Below, piece after piece: positions 7,175-16,512 of a DNA stretch of 36,989 nucleotides. Each line of letters opens with the position of its first letter. Position 1 is the first letter of the stretch. The translations under genes were made by a program, and so were the position numbers. Under the pieces are notes generated by a model. It searched no databases. It worked only from the letters and a program-made list of their open reading frames with translations, and was not told where the DNA came from. Source of the stretch: Methylothermaceae bacterium (GTDB lineage Bacteria > Pseudomonadota > Gammaproteobacteria > Methylococcales > Methylothermaceae); contig JALSSF010000179.1 of NCBI GenBank assembly GCA_026984375.1, positions 1 through 36,989 of the forward strand. Reading direction: 5' to 3'.

Positions 7175-8672
7175 ACAGCGCTACCGCCATCTGGAGACCG
7201 CCGAAAACCCCAGGGATCTGCGCCGGGTCGCCATCGATCCGGTGACCCGGGTGGAAGGCCACGGCAAGGTGACCCTCCTGCTCGACGAGATGGGCCGTGT
7301 ACACCAGGCCCGGCTTCACATCGTGGAATTCCGCGGCTTCGAGAAGTTCATCCAGGGACGCCCCTACTGGGAGGTACCGGTACTGGTGCAGCGGCTGTGC
7401 GGTATCTGCCCGGTGAGCCACCTGCTCGCCGGGGCCAAGGCGGTGGATTGTCTGGTGGGGGTGGAGACGCTTCCCCCGGCCGCCGAGAAACTGCGTCGCC
7501 TGCTCCATTACGGCCAGGTGCTCCAGTCCCACGCCTTGCATTTCTTCCACCTGGCCTCCCCGGATCTGCTGTTCGGCTTCGACAGCGAGGCGGAGAAGCG
7601 CAACGTGCTGGAACTGTTGCGCTGCGGGCGCTTTCGCGACATCGCCCTGGAAGGAATCAAACTGCGCAAGTTCGGCCAGGAGGTGATCCGGGCGGTGATC
7701 GGCAAGCGCATTCACGGAACCGGGCCGATTCCCGGTGGCATGAACAAGCATCTGGACGCCGCCGACCGGGACCGGCTGGCGCCGCAGCTGGACGAGGTGT
7801 TGCGCTGGGCGCGAAACGGCCTGGAACTGGTTCGTTCCCTTTATCTGGCCAACGCCGATTACCACCACCGCTTCGCCGTCATCCGCTCCCATTTCATGGC
7901 TTTGGTGACCGGGGACGGCGGCCACGAACTCTACGACGGCCGCATCCGGGTGCGGGGCGACGACGGGCGGATTCTCTTCGACGGACTCTGCGACCGGGAC
8001 TACACCGGCTACATCCACGAGCAGGTCAAGGCGTGGAGCTACATGAAATTTCCCTATCTGGCCGCCCTGGGGCCGGAGGAGGGTTGGTACCGCGTCGGCC
8101 CCCTGGCGCGGATCAACACCTGTGATTTCATCGACACCCCCGAGGCCGAGGCGGCGCGGCGGGAATTTCTGCGGCTGGACGGAGGGCTGCCGGTGCAGGC
8201 GTCGCTGGCTTATCACTGGGCGCGGATGATCGAGATCCTCCACTGTGCCGAGAAGATCCGCGATCTGTTGGCCGACCCGGATCTCTACGCCGGCGATCTG
8301 GAAACCCGGGGAAGCCGGTGCCACGAAGGTGTCGGCGTCATCGAGGCCCCCCGCGGGGTGCTGATCCATCATTACCGTATCGACGACGACGGACTGGTGA
8401 CCAAGGCGAACCTGATCGTCTCCACCACCCATAACAACACCGCCATGAACGAAGCCATCCGTCAGGTGGCGGCGGAATATCTCGACGGCTGCGAACTGAC
8501 CGAGGCGCTTCTCAACCGCATCGAGATCGCCATCCGCGCCTACGATCCCTGCCTGTCGTGCGCCACCCACGCCATCGGCAAGATGCCGCTGGTGGTGGAT
8601 CTGGTGACGGCCGAGGGAGAAACGGTGCAGCGTCTGGTGCGTCACGGCGACGGTGCCGTGGCCGCGGCATGA
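7167..8672 (+). CDS. hoxH: NAD-reducing hydrogenase large subunit HoxH
   Basis: A 501-residue [NiFe] catalytic subunit. The N-terminal nickel ligands are in RLCGICPVSH (Cys 78 and 81), preceded by the conserved RVEGHG. The C-terminal ligands are in DPCLSCATH (Cys 462 and 465). About 33 residues follow the His (AIGKMPLVVDLV...), a tail that a dedicated protease removes after nickel insertion; the protease gene follows directly. The ATG at 7167 overlaps the end of hoxY; the track's GTG at 7152 would add five residues and is less likely. It oxidises H2 or evolves it, linked to NAD(H) if a HoxF partner exists elsewhere in the genome. Confidence 0.95.
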   Translation: MTEQRYRHLETAENPRDLRRVAIDPVTRVEGHGKVTLLLDEMGRVHQARLHIVEFRGFEKFIQGRPYWEVPVLVQRLCGICPVSHLLAGAKAVDCLVGVETLPPAAEKLRRLLHYGQVLQSHALHFFHLASPDLLFGFDSEAEKRNVLELLRCGRFRDIALEGIKLRKFGQEVIRAVIGKRIHGTGPIPGGMNKHLDAADRDRLAPQLDEVLRWARNGLELVRSLYLANADYHHRFAVIRSHFMALVTGDGGHELYDGRIRVRGDDGRILFDGLCDRDYTGYIHEQVKAWSYMKFPYLAALGPEEGWYRVGPLARINTCDFIDTPEAEAARREFLRLDGGLPVQASLAYHWARMIEILHCAEKIRDLLADPDLYAGDLETRGSRCHEGVGVIEAPRGVLIHHYRIDDDGLVTKANLIVSTTHNNTAMNEAIRQVAAEYLDGCELTEALLNRIEIAIRAYDPCLSCATHAIGKMPLVVDLVTAEGETVQRLVRHGDGAVAAA

Positions 8673-9121
8673 AGACCCTGATCCTGGGTTACGGCAATCC
8701 CGGCCGCGGCGACGACGGCCTGGGGCCCGAGTTGGTGGCACGGCTCGAAAAGCACCCGGTGACCGCCGTGACCCTGCTGGCGGCGCTGCAGTTGCAGCCC
8801 GAGCATGTCTTCGATCTCGCGGACCACGACCGGGTACTGCTGGTGGACGCCGGTTTGGAGACGCCAGCGCCGTTCACCTGGGATCGCCTGCATCCCGCTC
8901 GTGACCCCGGCGTTTTCACCCACACCCTCAGCCCCCGGGCCCTGTTGGCCATCTACCGGGAGGCGCTGCATCGTGAGCCGCCCGTCACCTGGCTGGTGAC
9001 GATCCGCGGCGAACGCTTCGGCCTGGGAGAATCGCTTTCGGAAGCGGCCCGGCGCCATCTGGCCCGGGCGTTGGAATCCGTGACCGCCTGGCTCGCCGAT
9101 GCACGAACTGTCCCTGGCTGA
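8669..9121 (+). CDS. hoxW: hydrogenase maturation endopeptidase HoxW
   Basis: A 150-residue protease of the HyaD/HycI/HoxW family that cleaves the C-terminal tail of HoxH after nickel insertion. The family signature is at the N-terminus (ILGYGNPGRGDDGLG, with the nickel-sensing Asp), and the second metal-binding region VLLVDAGL and the FTHTLSP motif follow. The start ATG overlaps the hoxH stop (ATGA); the track's upstream extension lies inside hoxH in another frame. It overlaps hypA by 23 bases. Confidence 0.92.
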   Translation: MKTLILGYGNPGRGDDGLGPELVARLEKHPVTAVTLLAALQLQPEHVFDLADHDRVLLVDAGLETPAPFTWDRLHPARDPGVFTHTLSPRALLAIYREALHREPPVTWLVTIRGERFGLGESLSEAARRHLARALESVTAWLADARTVPG

Positions 9122-9440
9122 GAGTCTGCGGGAGATCATCGAAACCGAGGCCCGGCGTCAGGGGTTTTCCCGGGTCCGGACCGTGCGCCTCCAGGTCGGT
9201 CGCCTCTCCTGCGTGGAGCCGGAGGCGCTGCGCTTCTGCTTTGCCGAGGTGATGCGCGGCGGCGTTGCCGAGGGGGCACACCTGGAAATCGTTCCCGTGG
9301 CCGGGGAGGGCTGCTGTTCCGCCTGCGGGCGGCGGGTGCCGATGACCGAACTTTACGATCTCTGTCCCCGGTGCCGGCGCCCCCTGGCGGTCGTCCAGGG
9401 CATGGAGATCCGGCTTCAGGAACTGGAGGTTTCCGGCTGA
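9099..9440 (+). CDS. hypA: hydrogenase nickel-insertion protein HypA
   Basis: A 113-residue nickel metallochaperone of exactly family length. It begins with the nickel-binding MHE. The structural zinc site is formed by two CxxC pairs (CSAC and CPRC) about residues 73-92. It delivers nickel to the large subunit together with HypB. The gene overlaps hoxW by 23 bases and is the last of the operon; the remaining maturation genes (hypB, C, D, E, F) are not in this window. Its last 25 bases overlap the 3' end of the convergent channel gene. Confidence 0.95.
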   Translation: MHELSLAESLREIIETEARRQGFSRVRTVRLQVGRLSCVEPEALRFCFAEVMRGGVAEGAHLEIVPVAGEGCCSACGRRVPMTELYDLCPRCRRPLAVVQGMEIRLQELEVSG

Positions 9441-12400
9441 CGCACCACCACCTGCAGCGGTGTTTTGCCGTCGAGGTGGACGTCGCGCTGCGGGAAGGCG
9501 ATCTCGATGCCGGCCTCCGCCAGTTTCCGGTAGATCCGGCGGTGCAGGTCGGTGATGGTGGAAAGGCGGTTGTCGAGGGTGCCGAGATAGGCGCGCAGAA
9601 TGATGAGCAGGGCGTTGTCGCCGAATTCTTCGAAGGTGACCAGCGGGGCCGGATCCTCGAGGATTTCCGGATGGGAGCGGGCGCTCTCCAGGACGATTCC
9701 CATCGCCTGTTCCACGTCGCAGCCGTAGGCCACCCCGATCTTGATCACGATCCGGTTGGTGGTGTCGGTCAGGGTCCAGTTGATGAACTGGCCGGTGATG
9801 AAATTCTTGTTCGGAATCACCAATTCCTGGCGGTCCCAGTTGAGGATGGTGGTGGCGCGGATGTGAATGCGGTAGACGGTACCGGTGACGTCGCCCACGG
9901 TGACCACGTCGCCGACCCGGATCGGGCGCTCGAACAGGAGGATCAGGCCGCTGACGAAGTTGGCCACCACTTCCTGAAGCCCGAAACCCAGTCCCACCGA
10001 GAGGGCGGCGATCAGCCACTGGATCTCCGACCATTGCACCCCCAGGGAGGTGAAGATGACGTAGATGCCGACGGCGGTGATCAGGTATTGCGACAGGGCG
10101 CTCCAGGCGTAGCGGGCGCCCTGGTCCAGGGGCAGGCGGCGCAGGATCGCGAATTCCAGCAGGCCGGGCAGGTTTTTCGCCGCCAGCATGGTCAGGACGC
10201 CCAGCAGAACGCCGGTCAGCACGTCTGCCAGGGTCAGCGGGACGACCTTGGTGATGCCCCCGACCACTCGGGTGGTGGTCATGGGCAGGGTGACGCGCTG
10301 TAGGAAATTCAGCGCCGGGATCGCGTCCCGCCAGATCAGCCAGAGGCCGGCGACGGCGGCGCTGAAGAATCCGATTCGCAGCAGGCGCCGGGTCTGCTCG
10401 CTCAGGCGGCCGAAATCGACCTCCGGTTCCTCCACCGGCGGCAGTTCGCTGCTCTGTTCCCCTTTTTGCGCCTGCAGTTCAGACCGTTTGCGCAGGATTT
10501 CCTGATAGCGCAACCGCCGTTCGGTGATGAAGAGCCAGCGCAACAGCAGATCCTTGAGCAGCATCAGGAAGACGAAGAACCACAGGGTGCGAAACCCCTT
10601 TTCGGCCAGATAGAAGGCGGCGTAGTAATAACCGGCGAGCGCGGCCAGGGCCAGTCCCAGCGGAACGAGAACGGCGAGGGGGAACCAGAGCGGATGATAG
10701 GTGACGATCCATCCGGGCCGGGAGGCGGCCAGTCGGGTCATGATCGGGCCGTTGCGGCGCCACAGTTTCCAGATCACCATCACCGCCGAGAGCAGGAACA
10801 CCACGAAGATCGACCGCCCCAGCGTCAGGGAGACCGGCGTCAGATTGGGGCTGTCGGTGACGCCGACGACGAAGGCGCTGAAGATCGCCCAGGGATGGAA
10901 CCAGCGCAGCTCGGTCCAAAGGTTTTCCCGGGTGACCTGGAGCCAGCGCAGGTGGCGCTGGGCCAGCCCGTCGGGGCGGCAGATCTGGCGCAGCAGGCCG
11001 AAACCGGCGGCGGGCCTGGCGGCGAGCAGCAGGCCGTCGGCCAGGGAAATCATGGCCTCGTCCGCCACGGCGGCGCGCTGTAACCAGACGCCCAGACCAA
11101 AGAGGAGCAGCGGTGCCGGCGCGGCGAGCACGATGGTCTCGCCCAAGGCCTGTAGGGTGTTCCGAAAGCGGTCGGTGCGGATGCTGCGCACCGCCTGTCC
11201 CAGACGCTGGATGTCCCGGACGATCCAGGAGCGCGCCCGGAGCAGAGCCAAGCTGATCAGAACCAGTGCCAGCGGGAACCACGGCTCGGCACGGAGCAGG
11301 GAAAGCAAGCGCTTGCCGAACGGGCGCCAGGCGGACGGTGACAGCGCGTCGCCGAGGTCCACCAGGGCCGCCCGGACGATACCTGGTTCGCCGGGGTAGG
11401 GAATCCAGATCAGCTGGCGCTGGAGAAAACGGCGATAGTTCTGCACCAGCCGGTACAGTTGCTGCTCCGCCGCTTCCACTTCCGATAGGATTCCCAGATA
11501 GCGGGTATATTCCTGCTGCAGGGCCTGAAGGACTTCTTTGCGGTTCTGCCAGACTTCCCGCAGCTGCAGGTGGATCAGGGCGCGGCGGGCGGGGGGGAGG
11601 TCCCGGGGCAGGCGCTGCAACTGGCGTTGGATCCAGCGGTCGGCGTCTTCCAGCCGGCGCAGTTCTTCTTCGACGTTGAAACGCTGTACCACGATCTGCT
11701 TGATGCGCAGTCGCCGGATGTGTTCCTGACGGCGGAAATGGGTGACGCCGGGAAGCGCGTGCAGGCGCTCATGGAGCAGGCGGGCGACGACCGGATCGGT
11801 ACCGGCCAGTTCGATGGCCTGGCGGATGCGCTCGAAGTCCTTCTGCAGGGATTCGAGTTGCCGTTTCAGGTGCTGGGACCGCTGTTTGAGCTGACTGGCT
11901 TCGGCGACCAGCTTTTCCAGTTCGCTCCAGCGCGCCAGGTTCTGCTGCCACAGGGGGCGTACCGGGCCTTCGGCGGTTTTTAGGGCGAGACGGGCGGCGC
12001 TGCTGGCGCTGACCACCTCGTGTTCCCGGGCCAGTTGAACGGCCTGCCGCAGCCTTTCGATACGGGTGCGCCGTTCGGCGGCTTCGAGGCTCAGCAAGGC
12101 CTGCTCGCCCCGCGCCAGTTTGGTGAGCAGGGCCAGATTGGTCTGGATCAGCCGCAGCCGTTCCAGTTCCGCCTGCAGCCAGAGGCGGCGGGCCTGTAGG
12201 GAAAGGTAGCGGGCCCGCTTGAGGGGATCGGACGGGGGCTGGGGCAAGGCTTCGAGTTCGTTTTCCACCGCAGTCAGTTGCTGCTCCAGTTCGGCGATGG
12301 TTTTCCCACCGGTGGTGGCGATTTCCAGCAACTGGGTCAGTTCCTGTTCCTTCTCCTCCAGGGTCCGCTGCAATTCCGCCAGAGCGGCTTCCTCTTCCGA

Positions 12401-12748
12401 GATGCGGGTTTCCAGCCATTCCAGGGGGCGGGACAAATTCAGCCGGGTCCAGTGACGGGTCAACCGTTCCGGCTGTTTCAACAGGCGTTCGATTTCGCCG
12501 AGCCGTCTGGGGGCCTGGTGGATTTTCCGTTCCAGCACCTGGCGTTCCCGGCGGGCAGTTTCCGCCTGCTGCAGCCACTGCCGGGCCTGGGTCAGCCATT
12601 CCAGCGCCTGTTTGCGCTCTTCTTCTTCCAGGGTGGAGGATTCGAGGGCCTGGCGTGCCTGCTCGACCTGTTCCGCCCGGATCGTTTCGGCCCCGGCGGT
12701 GAAGGGAAGCGTCAGAAACAGCCAGAGCAGACAGAGTAGTTTAATCAT
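9416..12748 (-). CDS. large MscS-type mechanosensitive channel (MscK/MscM-like)
   Basis: A 1110-residue protein with the plan of large MscS-family channels: signal peptide (about 1-19), a long periplasmic coiled-coil region rich in Glu, Arg, Leu and Gln (about 20-480), about eight membrane helices (about 500-850), then the pore and beta domain. The pore-helix region is clear: ALSVGLGFGLQEVVANFVSG followed by LLFERPIRVGDVVTVGDVTG and NWDRQELVIPNKNFITGQ. Such channels release solutes on membrane tension during osmotic downshift; MscK also responds to K+. MscK and MscM (YjeP) cannot be separated by eye. The start overlaps the end of rmuC by 4 bases, so the pair is co-transcribed. Confidence 0.92.
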   Translation of the reverse strand: MIKLLCLLWLFLTLPFTAGAETIRAEQVEQARQALESSTLEEEERKQALEWLTQARQWLQQAETARRERQVLERKIHQAPRRLGEIERLLKQPERLTRHWTRLNLSRPLEWLETRISEEEAALAELQRTLEEKEQELTQLLEIATTGGKTIAELEQQLTAVENELEALPQPPSDPLKRARYLSLQARRLWLQAELERLRLIQTNLALLTKLARGEQALLSLEAAERRTRIERLRQAVQLAREHEVVSASSAARLALKTAEGPVRPLWQQNLARWSELEKLVAEASQLKQRSQHLKRQLESLQKDFERIRQAIELAGTDPVVARLLHERLHALPGVTHFRRQEHIRRLRIKQIVVQRFNVEEELRRLEDADRWIQRQLQRLPRDLPPARRALIHLQLREVWQNRKEVLQALQQEYTRYLGILSEVEAAEQQLYRLVQNYRRFLQRQLIWIPYPGEPGIVRAALVDLGDALSPSAWRPFGKRLLSLLRAEPWFPLALVLISLALLRARSWIVRDIQRLGQAVRSIRTDRFRNTLQALGETIVLAAPAPLLLFGLGVWLQRAAVADEAMISLADGLLLAARPAAGFGLLRQICRPDGLAQRHLRWLQVTRENLWTELRWFHPWAIFSAFVVGVTDSPNLTPVSLTLGRSIFVVFLLSAVMVIWKLWRRNGPIMTRLAASRPGWIVTYHPLWFPLAVLVPLGLALAALAGYYYAAFYLAEKGFRTLWFFVFLMLLKDLLLRWLFITERRLRYQEILRKRSELQAQKGEQSSELPPVEEPEVDFGRLSEQTRRLLRIGFFSAAVAGLWLIWRDAIPALNFLQRVTLPMTTTRVVGGITKVVPLTLADVLTGVLLGVLTMLAAKNLPGLLEFAILRRLPLDQGARYAWSALSQYLITAVGIYVIFTSLGVQWSEIQWLIAALSVGLGFGLQEVVANFVSGLILLFERPIRVGDVVTVGDVTGTVYRIHIRATTILNWDRQELVIPNKNFITGQFINWTLTDTTNRIVIKIGVAYGCDVEQAMGIVLESARSHPEILEDPAPLVTFEEFGDNALLIILRAYLGTLDNRLSTITDLHRRIYRKLAEAGIEIAFPQRDVHLDGKTPLQVVVRQPETSSS

Positions 12749-14064
12749 GGGGGATCATCCGCTCCGGCCTCCTGGCGCAGGCCGTCCGGGATGGACTTGC
12801 CGGGTTTGGTCCCCAGTTCGACGAGGGCCTGCGCCTGGCGGATCAGGTTGCCCCGACCGTCCGTCAGTTTGCCGCGGGCGCTGCGATAGGTGTCGTGAAC
12901 GGTGTCGAGCTGGCGACCGATCTTCTCGAAGTCTTCCAGAAAGCCGCACAGCTTGTCGTAAAGCTTGGCGGCCCGCTCGAAGACCTTTCGGACGTTTTCC
13001 TGCTGGCGCTCGAAACGCCACAGGTTTTCGATGGTGCGCAGGGTGGCCAGCAGGGTGGTGGGGGTGACCACGACGATGCGCTTTTCGAAGGCGCGGACGA
13101 ACAGGTCCGGATCGGCCTGGAAGGCGGCGCTGAAGGCGGCTTCGATGGGCATGAACAGGAGCACGAAATCGAGGCAGTTGAGCCCCGGCAGGTCCTGGTA
13201 TCGTTTGGCGCTCAGCTCGTCGATGTGGCGGCGGATGGATTCCAGATGGCGCCTGAGCGCGTCCCGGCGGTCACCGTCATCGGCGGCGTCGACGAAATCC
13301 TGCCAGGCGCGCAGGGAGACTTTGGCGTCGATGACGACGTCCCTGCCGTCCGGCAGATGGACGATGACGTCGGGACGGAGGGACTTGCCCTCGCCGTCTT
13401 TGAAGGTGCCCTGGACCTGGAACTCCCGGCCCTTGCGCAGGCCGGAGCGTTCCAGCACTGTCTCCAGCACGACCTCGCCCCAGGTGCCCTGGGACTTGCT
13501 GTCATTCCGGAGCGCCCGGGCCAGCTTGTCGGCCTCCTGGTTGAGCCTGTGGTTGGCCTCCTGCAGGCGGCGTAGTTCCTGGAGCAGGGAACCGTGCTGT
13601 TTCTGTTCCTCGCTGTGGATGGCGTCGATACGGTGGCGGAAGTCCTGCAGCTGCTGGCGTACCGGGGCGAGGATCTGGTCCAGGCGGTGCTGGCTCTGCT
13701 CGCCGAACTGACGCGCCTTTTCGTCCAGGATGCGGGCGGCCAGGGCTTCGAACTCGGCTTTGAGGTGGCGGCGGGCGTTTTCCAGTTCCGTGACCCTGTC
13801 TTCGTGGTGGCGCCGTTGTTCCTCCAGGCGGGTATTCAGTTCGATGTTTTGTGTCAGAAGGTGTTGACGTGTTTTTTCCGCCTCCATCAACTGTTGCCGA
13901 AGCGATTCCACTTCGGACAGGGCTTGCCGGCGCCCCTCTTCACTCAGTGCCAAGGCTTTGTCTCGATTGGCGAGCCGGCGTTGCAGGAACAAAACGGTGA
14001 CGAGTATACCGAGAATGAATCCCAGCAGCCCAGGAATCAACCACGTCGATTCGAGAATCGTCAT
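12745..14064 (-). CDS. rmuC: DNA recombination protein RmuC
   Basis: A 439-residue RmuC family protein. It has an N-terminal membrane anchor (IPGLLGFILGILVTVLFL), a coiled coil about residues 30-190, and the PD-(D/E)xK-related RmuC domain about 195-400 with RPDVIVHLPDGRDVVIDAKVS, where the Asp and Lys form the nuclease-like core. RmuC limits inversions at short inverted repeats in E. coli. The stop overlaps the start of the channel gene (ATGA). A TAGCAT element about 20 bases upstream of the start could be a -10, but no good -35 accompanies it. Confidence 0.94.
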   Translation of the reverse strand: MTILESTWLIPGLLGFILGILVTVLFLQRRLANRDKALALSEEGRRQALSEVESLRQQLMEAEKTRQHLLTQNIELNTRLEEQRRHHEDRVTELENARRHLKAEFEALAARILDEKARQFGEQSQHRLDQILAPVRQQLQDFRHRIDAIHSEEQKQHGSLLQELRRLQEANHRLNQEADKLARALRNDSKSQGTWGEVVLETVLERSGLRKGREFQVQGTFKDGEGKSLRPDVIVHLPDGRDVVIDAKVSLRAWQDFVDAADDGDRRDALRRHLESIRRHIDELSAKRYQDLPGLNCLDFVLLFMPIEAAFSAAFQADPDLFVRAFEKRIVVVTPTTLLATLRTIENLWRFERQQENVRKVFERAAKLYDKLCGFLEDFEKIGRQLDTVHDTYRSARGKLTDGRGNLIRQAQALVELGTKPGKSIPDGLRQEAGADDPP

Positions 14065-14148
14065 TTGCTCCCGATGAATTCATGCTAAAGGAGCCGAAGT
14101 TTACCATCGAGCGGCGTCCGATCCTGCCTCAATGAAGGACCAGGTGTG

Positions 14149-15357
14149 TCAGGGGGTGATGGTTTTTTCGTCTTGTCGGCAATGAGATACCGCTTGTCGC
14201 CAGTGATCTTGGAGTAGCGACGAGCCGGGATCTGAAGTGATGGCTCGGCGTAGATGTTCGCAGGCTTCCTTGAATCGTGCTTGCTGAAAATAGAGCCAAC
14301 CCAGGGTATCGTGGAATTGGGGGGCGTCCGGCTGGAGTGTGACCGCTCGTAAGGCGAGTTGAATTGCTTCGGGGAAGGATTTTCTTTTTCCCAATATCCA
14401 TGCCAGATTGTTGCAGGCCAGCGCCGACTTGGGATCGAGTCGCAGGACACGGCGATAGTGACGTTCTGCTTCCGGAAGATTCCCCTGTTGTTGGTGCAAC
14501 ATTGCCAAGGCAAGGGCAGGGGCGGATAGTTCGGGATATTTCCGCATCCAACGTTTGTAGATGGCCTCAGCCGCTTCGATACGTCCCAGTCTGGCTTGAA
14601 TGTCGCCTTCCAGAAGGCCGGCAGGCCAGAGGTCAGGGTTTCGGGCCAGTGCTTCCCGGACTTCAGCGAGCGCTGACTCCAGCTGGTTTTGTCGAACGAG
14701 GATACGAGCTGTTTCTAGGTGTGGCTGGGGATTACGCGGGGCAAGGGTGCCTGCTTTTCGTAGTTCATTCAAGGCTTCTTCAACAGCGTCCCCTTTTTTG
14801 TAGAGAGCGATACCTAGAGCGTAGTGGGCTGCGGCGTTATCCGGGGCGATGGTAATAGCGTTGTGGTACGAAGCGATCGCCTCCTTGAGTTTGCCTTGTT
14901 GAAGTTGAAGATCACCCAGGGCGATCCAGGCTTCCGGGAGTTCCGGTATGCTCCGGGTCGCTTGCCTGAAGGTTTCGATGGCCGATGCGATGTTTCCCCG
15001 CAGGCGGAGATAACGTCCTTGAGAAACCAGTACATGGGGATCTTCGGGGGCAATGGTGCGCGCCTCTTCGATCCATTCGCCGGCCGCTTGAAGATTGCCT
15101 CGGCGGAAAGCGACTTCCGCCAGCCCCAACATGGCTCTATCGGCTTTCGGGTAGATCGCCAAACTCTGGCGGAAGGCACTTTCGGCGGCGTCGAGATCGC
15201 CATTGGCCAGATACTGGAGTCCCTCGTGATAGAGCTTGTCAGCTTTTTTTACAGTGGGGAGGGACGTGGTGGGAACCAGTTTGAAACCAGCGGGTAACGC
15301 TGCCGCCTGGAGCCACGTCAGAGCGAGGATGAGGGAAAACCAGCGTTTCGTCTTCAT
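14149..15357 (-). CDS. exported TPR-repeat protein
   Basis: A 402-residue protein with a signal peptide (SLILALTWLQAAALPAG) followed by about ten tetratricopeptide repeats from residue 38 onward (for example GDLDAAESAFRQSLAIYPKA, LPEAERHYRRVLRLDPKSAL, WLYFQQARFKEACEHLRRAI). TPR arrays are protein-binding scaffolds. It lies directly downstream of a PEP-CTERM gene in the same direction; TPR proteins are common near PEP-CTERM/exosortase loci, so a role in surface or extracellular polymer assembly is possible, but no specific partner can be named. Codon use is visibly less GC-rich than in the flanking genes. A hairpin at 15381-15404 separates it from the PEP-CTERM gene. Confidence 0.88.
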   Translation of the reverse strand: MKTKRWFSLILALTWLQAAALPAGFKLVPTTSLPTVKKADKLYHEGLQYLANGDLDAAESAFRQSLAIYPKADRAMLGLAEVAFRRGNLQAAGEWIEEARTIAPEDPHVLVSQGRYLRLRGNIASAIETFRQATRSIPELPEAWIALGDLQLQQGKLKEAIASYHNAITIAPDNAAAHYALGIALYKKGDAVEEALNELRKAGTLAPRNPQPHLETARILVRQNQLESALAEVREALARNPDLWPAGLLEGDIQARLGRIEAAEAIYKRWMRKYPELSAPALALAMLHQQQGNLPEAERHYRRVLRLDPKSALACNNLAWILGKRKSFPEAIQLALRAVTLQPDAPQFHDTLGWLYFQQARFKEACEHLRRAITSDPGSSLLQDHWRQAVSHCRQDEKTITP

Positions 15358-15380
15358 TTGGCTCGTCGGATCTTGAAAGC

Positions 15381-15404
15381 ACGACGGCCCGGAGGGGCCG
15401 TCGT
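15381..15404 (-). terminator. 10-bp GC-rich hairpin after the PEP-CTERM gene
   Basis: ACGACGGCCC and GGGCCGTCGT form a perfect 10-bp stem with a four-base loop, starting 7 bases beyond the stop of the PEP-CTERM gene. On the minus strand the stem is followed by GCTTTC rather than a strong T run. It is therefore an imperfect intrinsic terminator, or a stabilising 3' hairpin that reduces read-through into the TPR gene. Confidence 0.65.
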
Positions 15405-15411
15405 TCCAGGG

Positions 15412-16431
15412 TCAGGCATGCGGACGCTTACGATGGTTCAGACGCAAGGCGGCCAGTCCGATCCCGAGCAGGGCCAGGGAAAAGGGTTCGGGTACGGAGG
15501 GTGGAGGGATGATCGGGGTACCGCCGACCCCTTTGAAGCCGAAGATGTAGGTGGCTGGACTGCCGCTCGTTTGGCCGCCGTTGGATTGTCCCAGAGAGAA
15601 GAGTTCGATGCTTTCCGCACTGATTGCAGCCAGCGCCGCCGCTTCCGTGGCCGCTGCGCCGTAGAAGATCTCGAAGACGCGGGATTCACCCGCCAACAGA
15701 TCGCCGAAATTGAAGCGGAAGTAGGCGCCATGGTCGTTGGGGCCGTTGTCGACGAAGTCGGTGTTGAGCGTTGCCGGATCGATGGGGGAGGTGGTCGCCA
15801 GGGGATTGGCGGTCGAAAACCCATCGTCATGGGATTCCTCAAGAAAGGTGGTGGTCCCGGTCCCCCGAATAGTGACGAATTCGTTGAACTCCGTCGGTGG
15901 GATGTCCCAGTCCATGACCCGAACGTACTTGAGATTGGTGACGTCGCTGCCGGTGTCGTTGGTCACGGTGACCGTAGCCCGAAATAAGACATTCGGAGCG
16001 TTGGGTGCCGGGGCGTATTCGTGGGTGACCGTCAGGCCCGGCAAGCTGGTGAGATGGACCGTCGAGGTGGCGGTGGAGGTGGTAGCGCTGAAACTGTCTA
16101 CCGTGAGGTTCACGACGCCGTCCGTGGAGACGTTGGCATATCCGGAAATGCTGTCGTTCACGGAAACACCCCAACCCTCACAGAGGCATCCTGGAGAGGT
16201 GGCGTCATAGAAGTTGCCATCGGGAAATTTGAATGCGAGCCCGGTTGCATCGGCATTGGCGGCGATGTTGCCTACGGAGGTGTTCAAGTGGCCTTCGTCG
16301 TTGATGCCCATCGCGACGGTGCCGGCCGGATTGGTGATGACGGCTGCGGCGTAGGTCGTGGGGGCATACGCCAGACCCAATCCAGTGAGGGACAGGGTTA
16401 AAAGGGAAAGTAACGATTTTGATAGCTTCAT
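15412..16431 (-). CDS. PEP-CTERM sorting-signal exported protein
   Basis: A 339-residue exported protein. The N-terminal signal peptide is followed by a beta-rich body full of Thr, Val and Ser. The C-terminus is a canonical PEP-CTERM tail: VPEPFSLALLGIGLAAL and then the basic LNHRKRPHA. Such tails are recognised by exosortase (EpsH/XrtA), and the proteins are linked to extracellular polymer and biofilm. The body includes WGVSVNDSISGYANVSTDGV and a repeated Thr-rich strand pattern but no enzyme motif that I recognise. The exosortase is not in the window. The ribosome site GGAGGG lies just before the ATG, and a sigma-54-like promoter is proposed upstream. Confidence 0.92.
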   Translation of the reverse strand: MKLSKSLLSLLTLSLTGLGLAYAPTTYAAAVITNPAGTVAMGINDEGHLNTSVGNIAANADATGLAFKFPDGNFYDATSPGCLCEGWGVSVNDSISGYANVSTDGVVNLTVDSFSATTSTATSTVHLTSLPGLTVTHEYAPAPNAPNVLFRATVTVTNDTGSDVTNLKYVRVMDWDIPPTEFNEFVTIRGTGTTTFLEESHDDGFSTANPLATTSPIDPATLNTDFVDNGPNDHGAYFRFNFGDLLAGESRVFEIFYGAAATEAAALAAISAESIELFSLGQSNGGQTSGSPATYIFGFKGVGGTPIIPPPSVPEPFSLALLGIGLAALRLNHRKRPHA

Positions 16432-16475
16432 GGTGGACCCTCCTGAATTCTTGCAAGATAGGGACTCTGGTCTTT

Positions 16476-16495
16476 GCTTCCGTTCAGACGGAAGC
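16476..16495 (-). other. 8-bp perfect stem-loop in the PEP-CTERM leader
   Basis: GCTTCCGT and ACGGAAGC pair perfectly around a four-base loop, 45 bases upstream of the PEP-CTERM start. If transcription begins near 16502, the hairpin forms at the very 5' end of the mRNA and may stabilise it. It does not fit the c-di-GMP riboswitch consensus that I can recall. Confidence 0.5.
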
Positions 16496-16512
16496 GGTGC
16501 GTTTTTGATAAT

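Noticed and set aside
6978-8741. 587-aa minus-strand ORF
   Set aside because: Antisense to hoxH, which has all family motifs.
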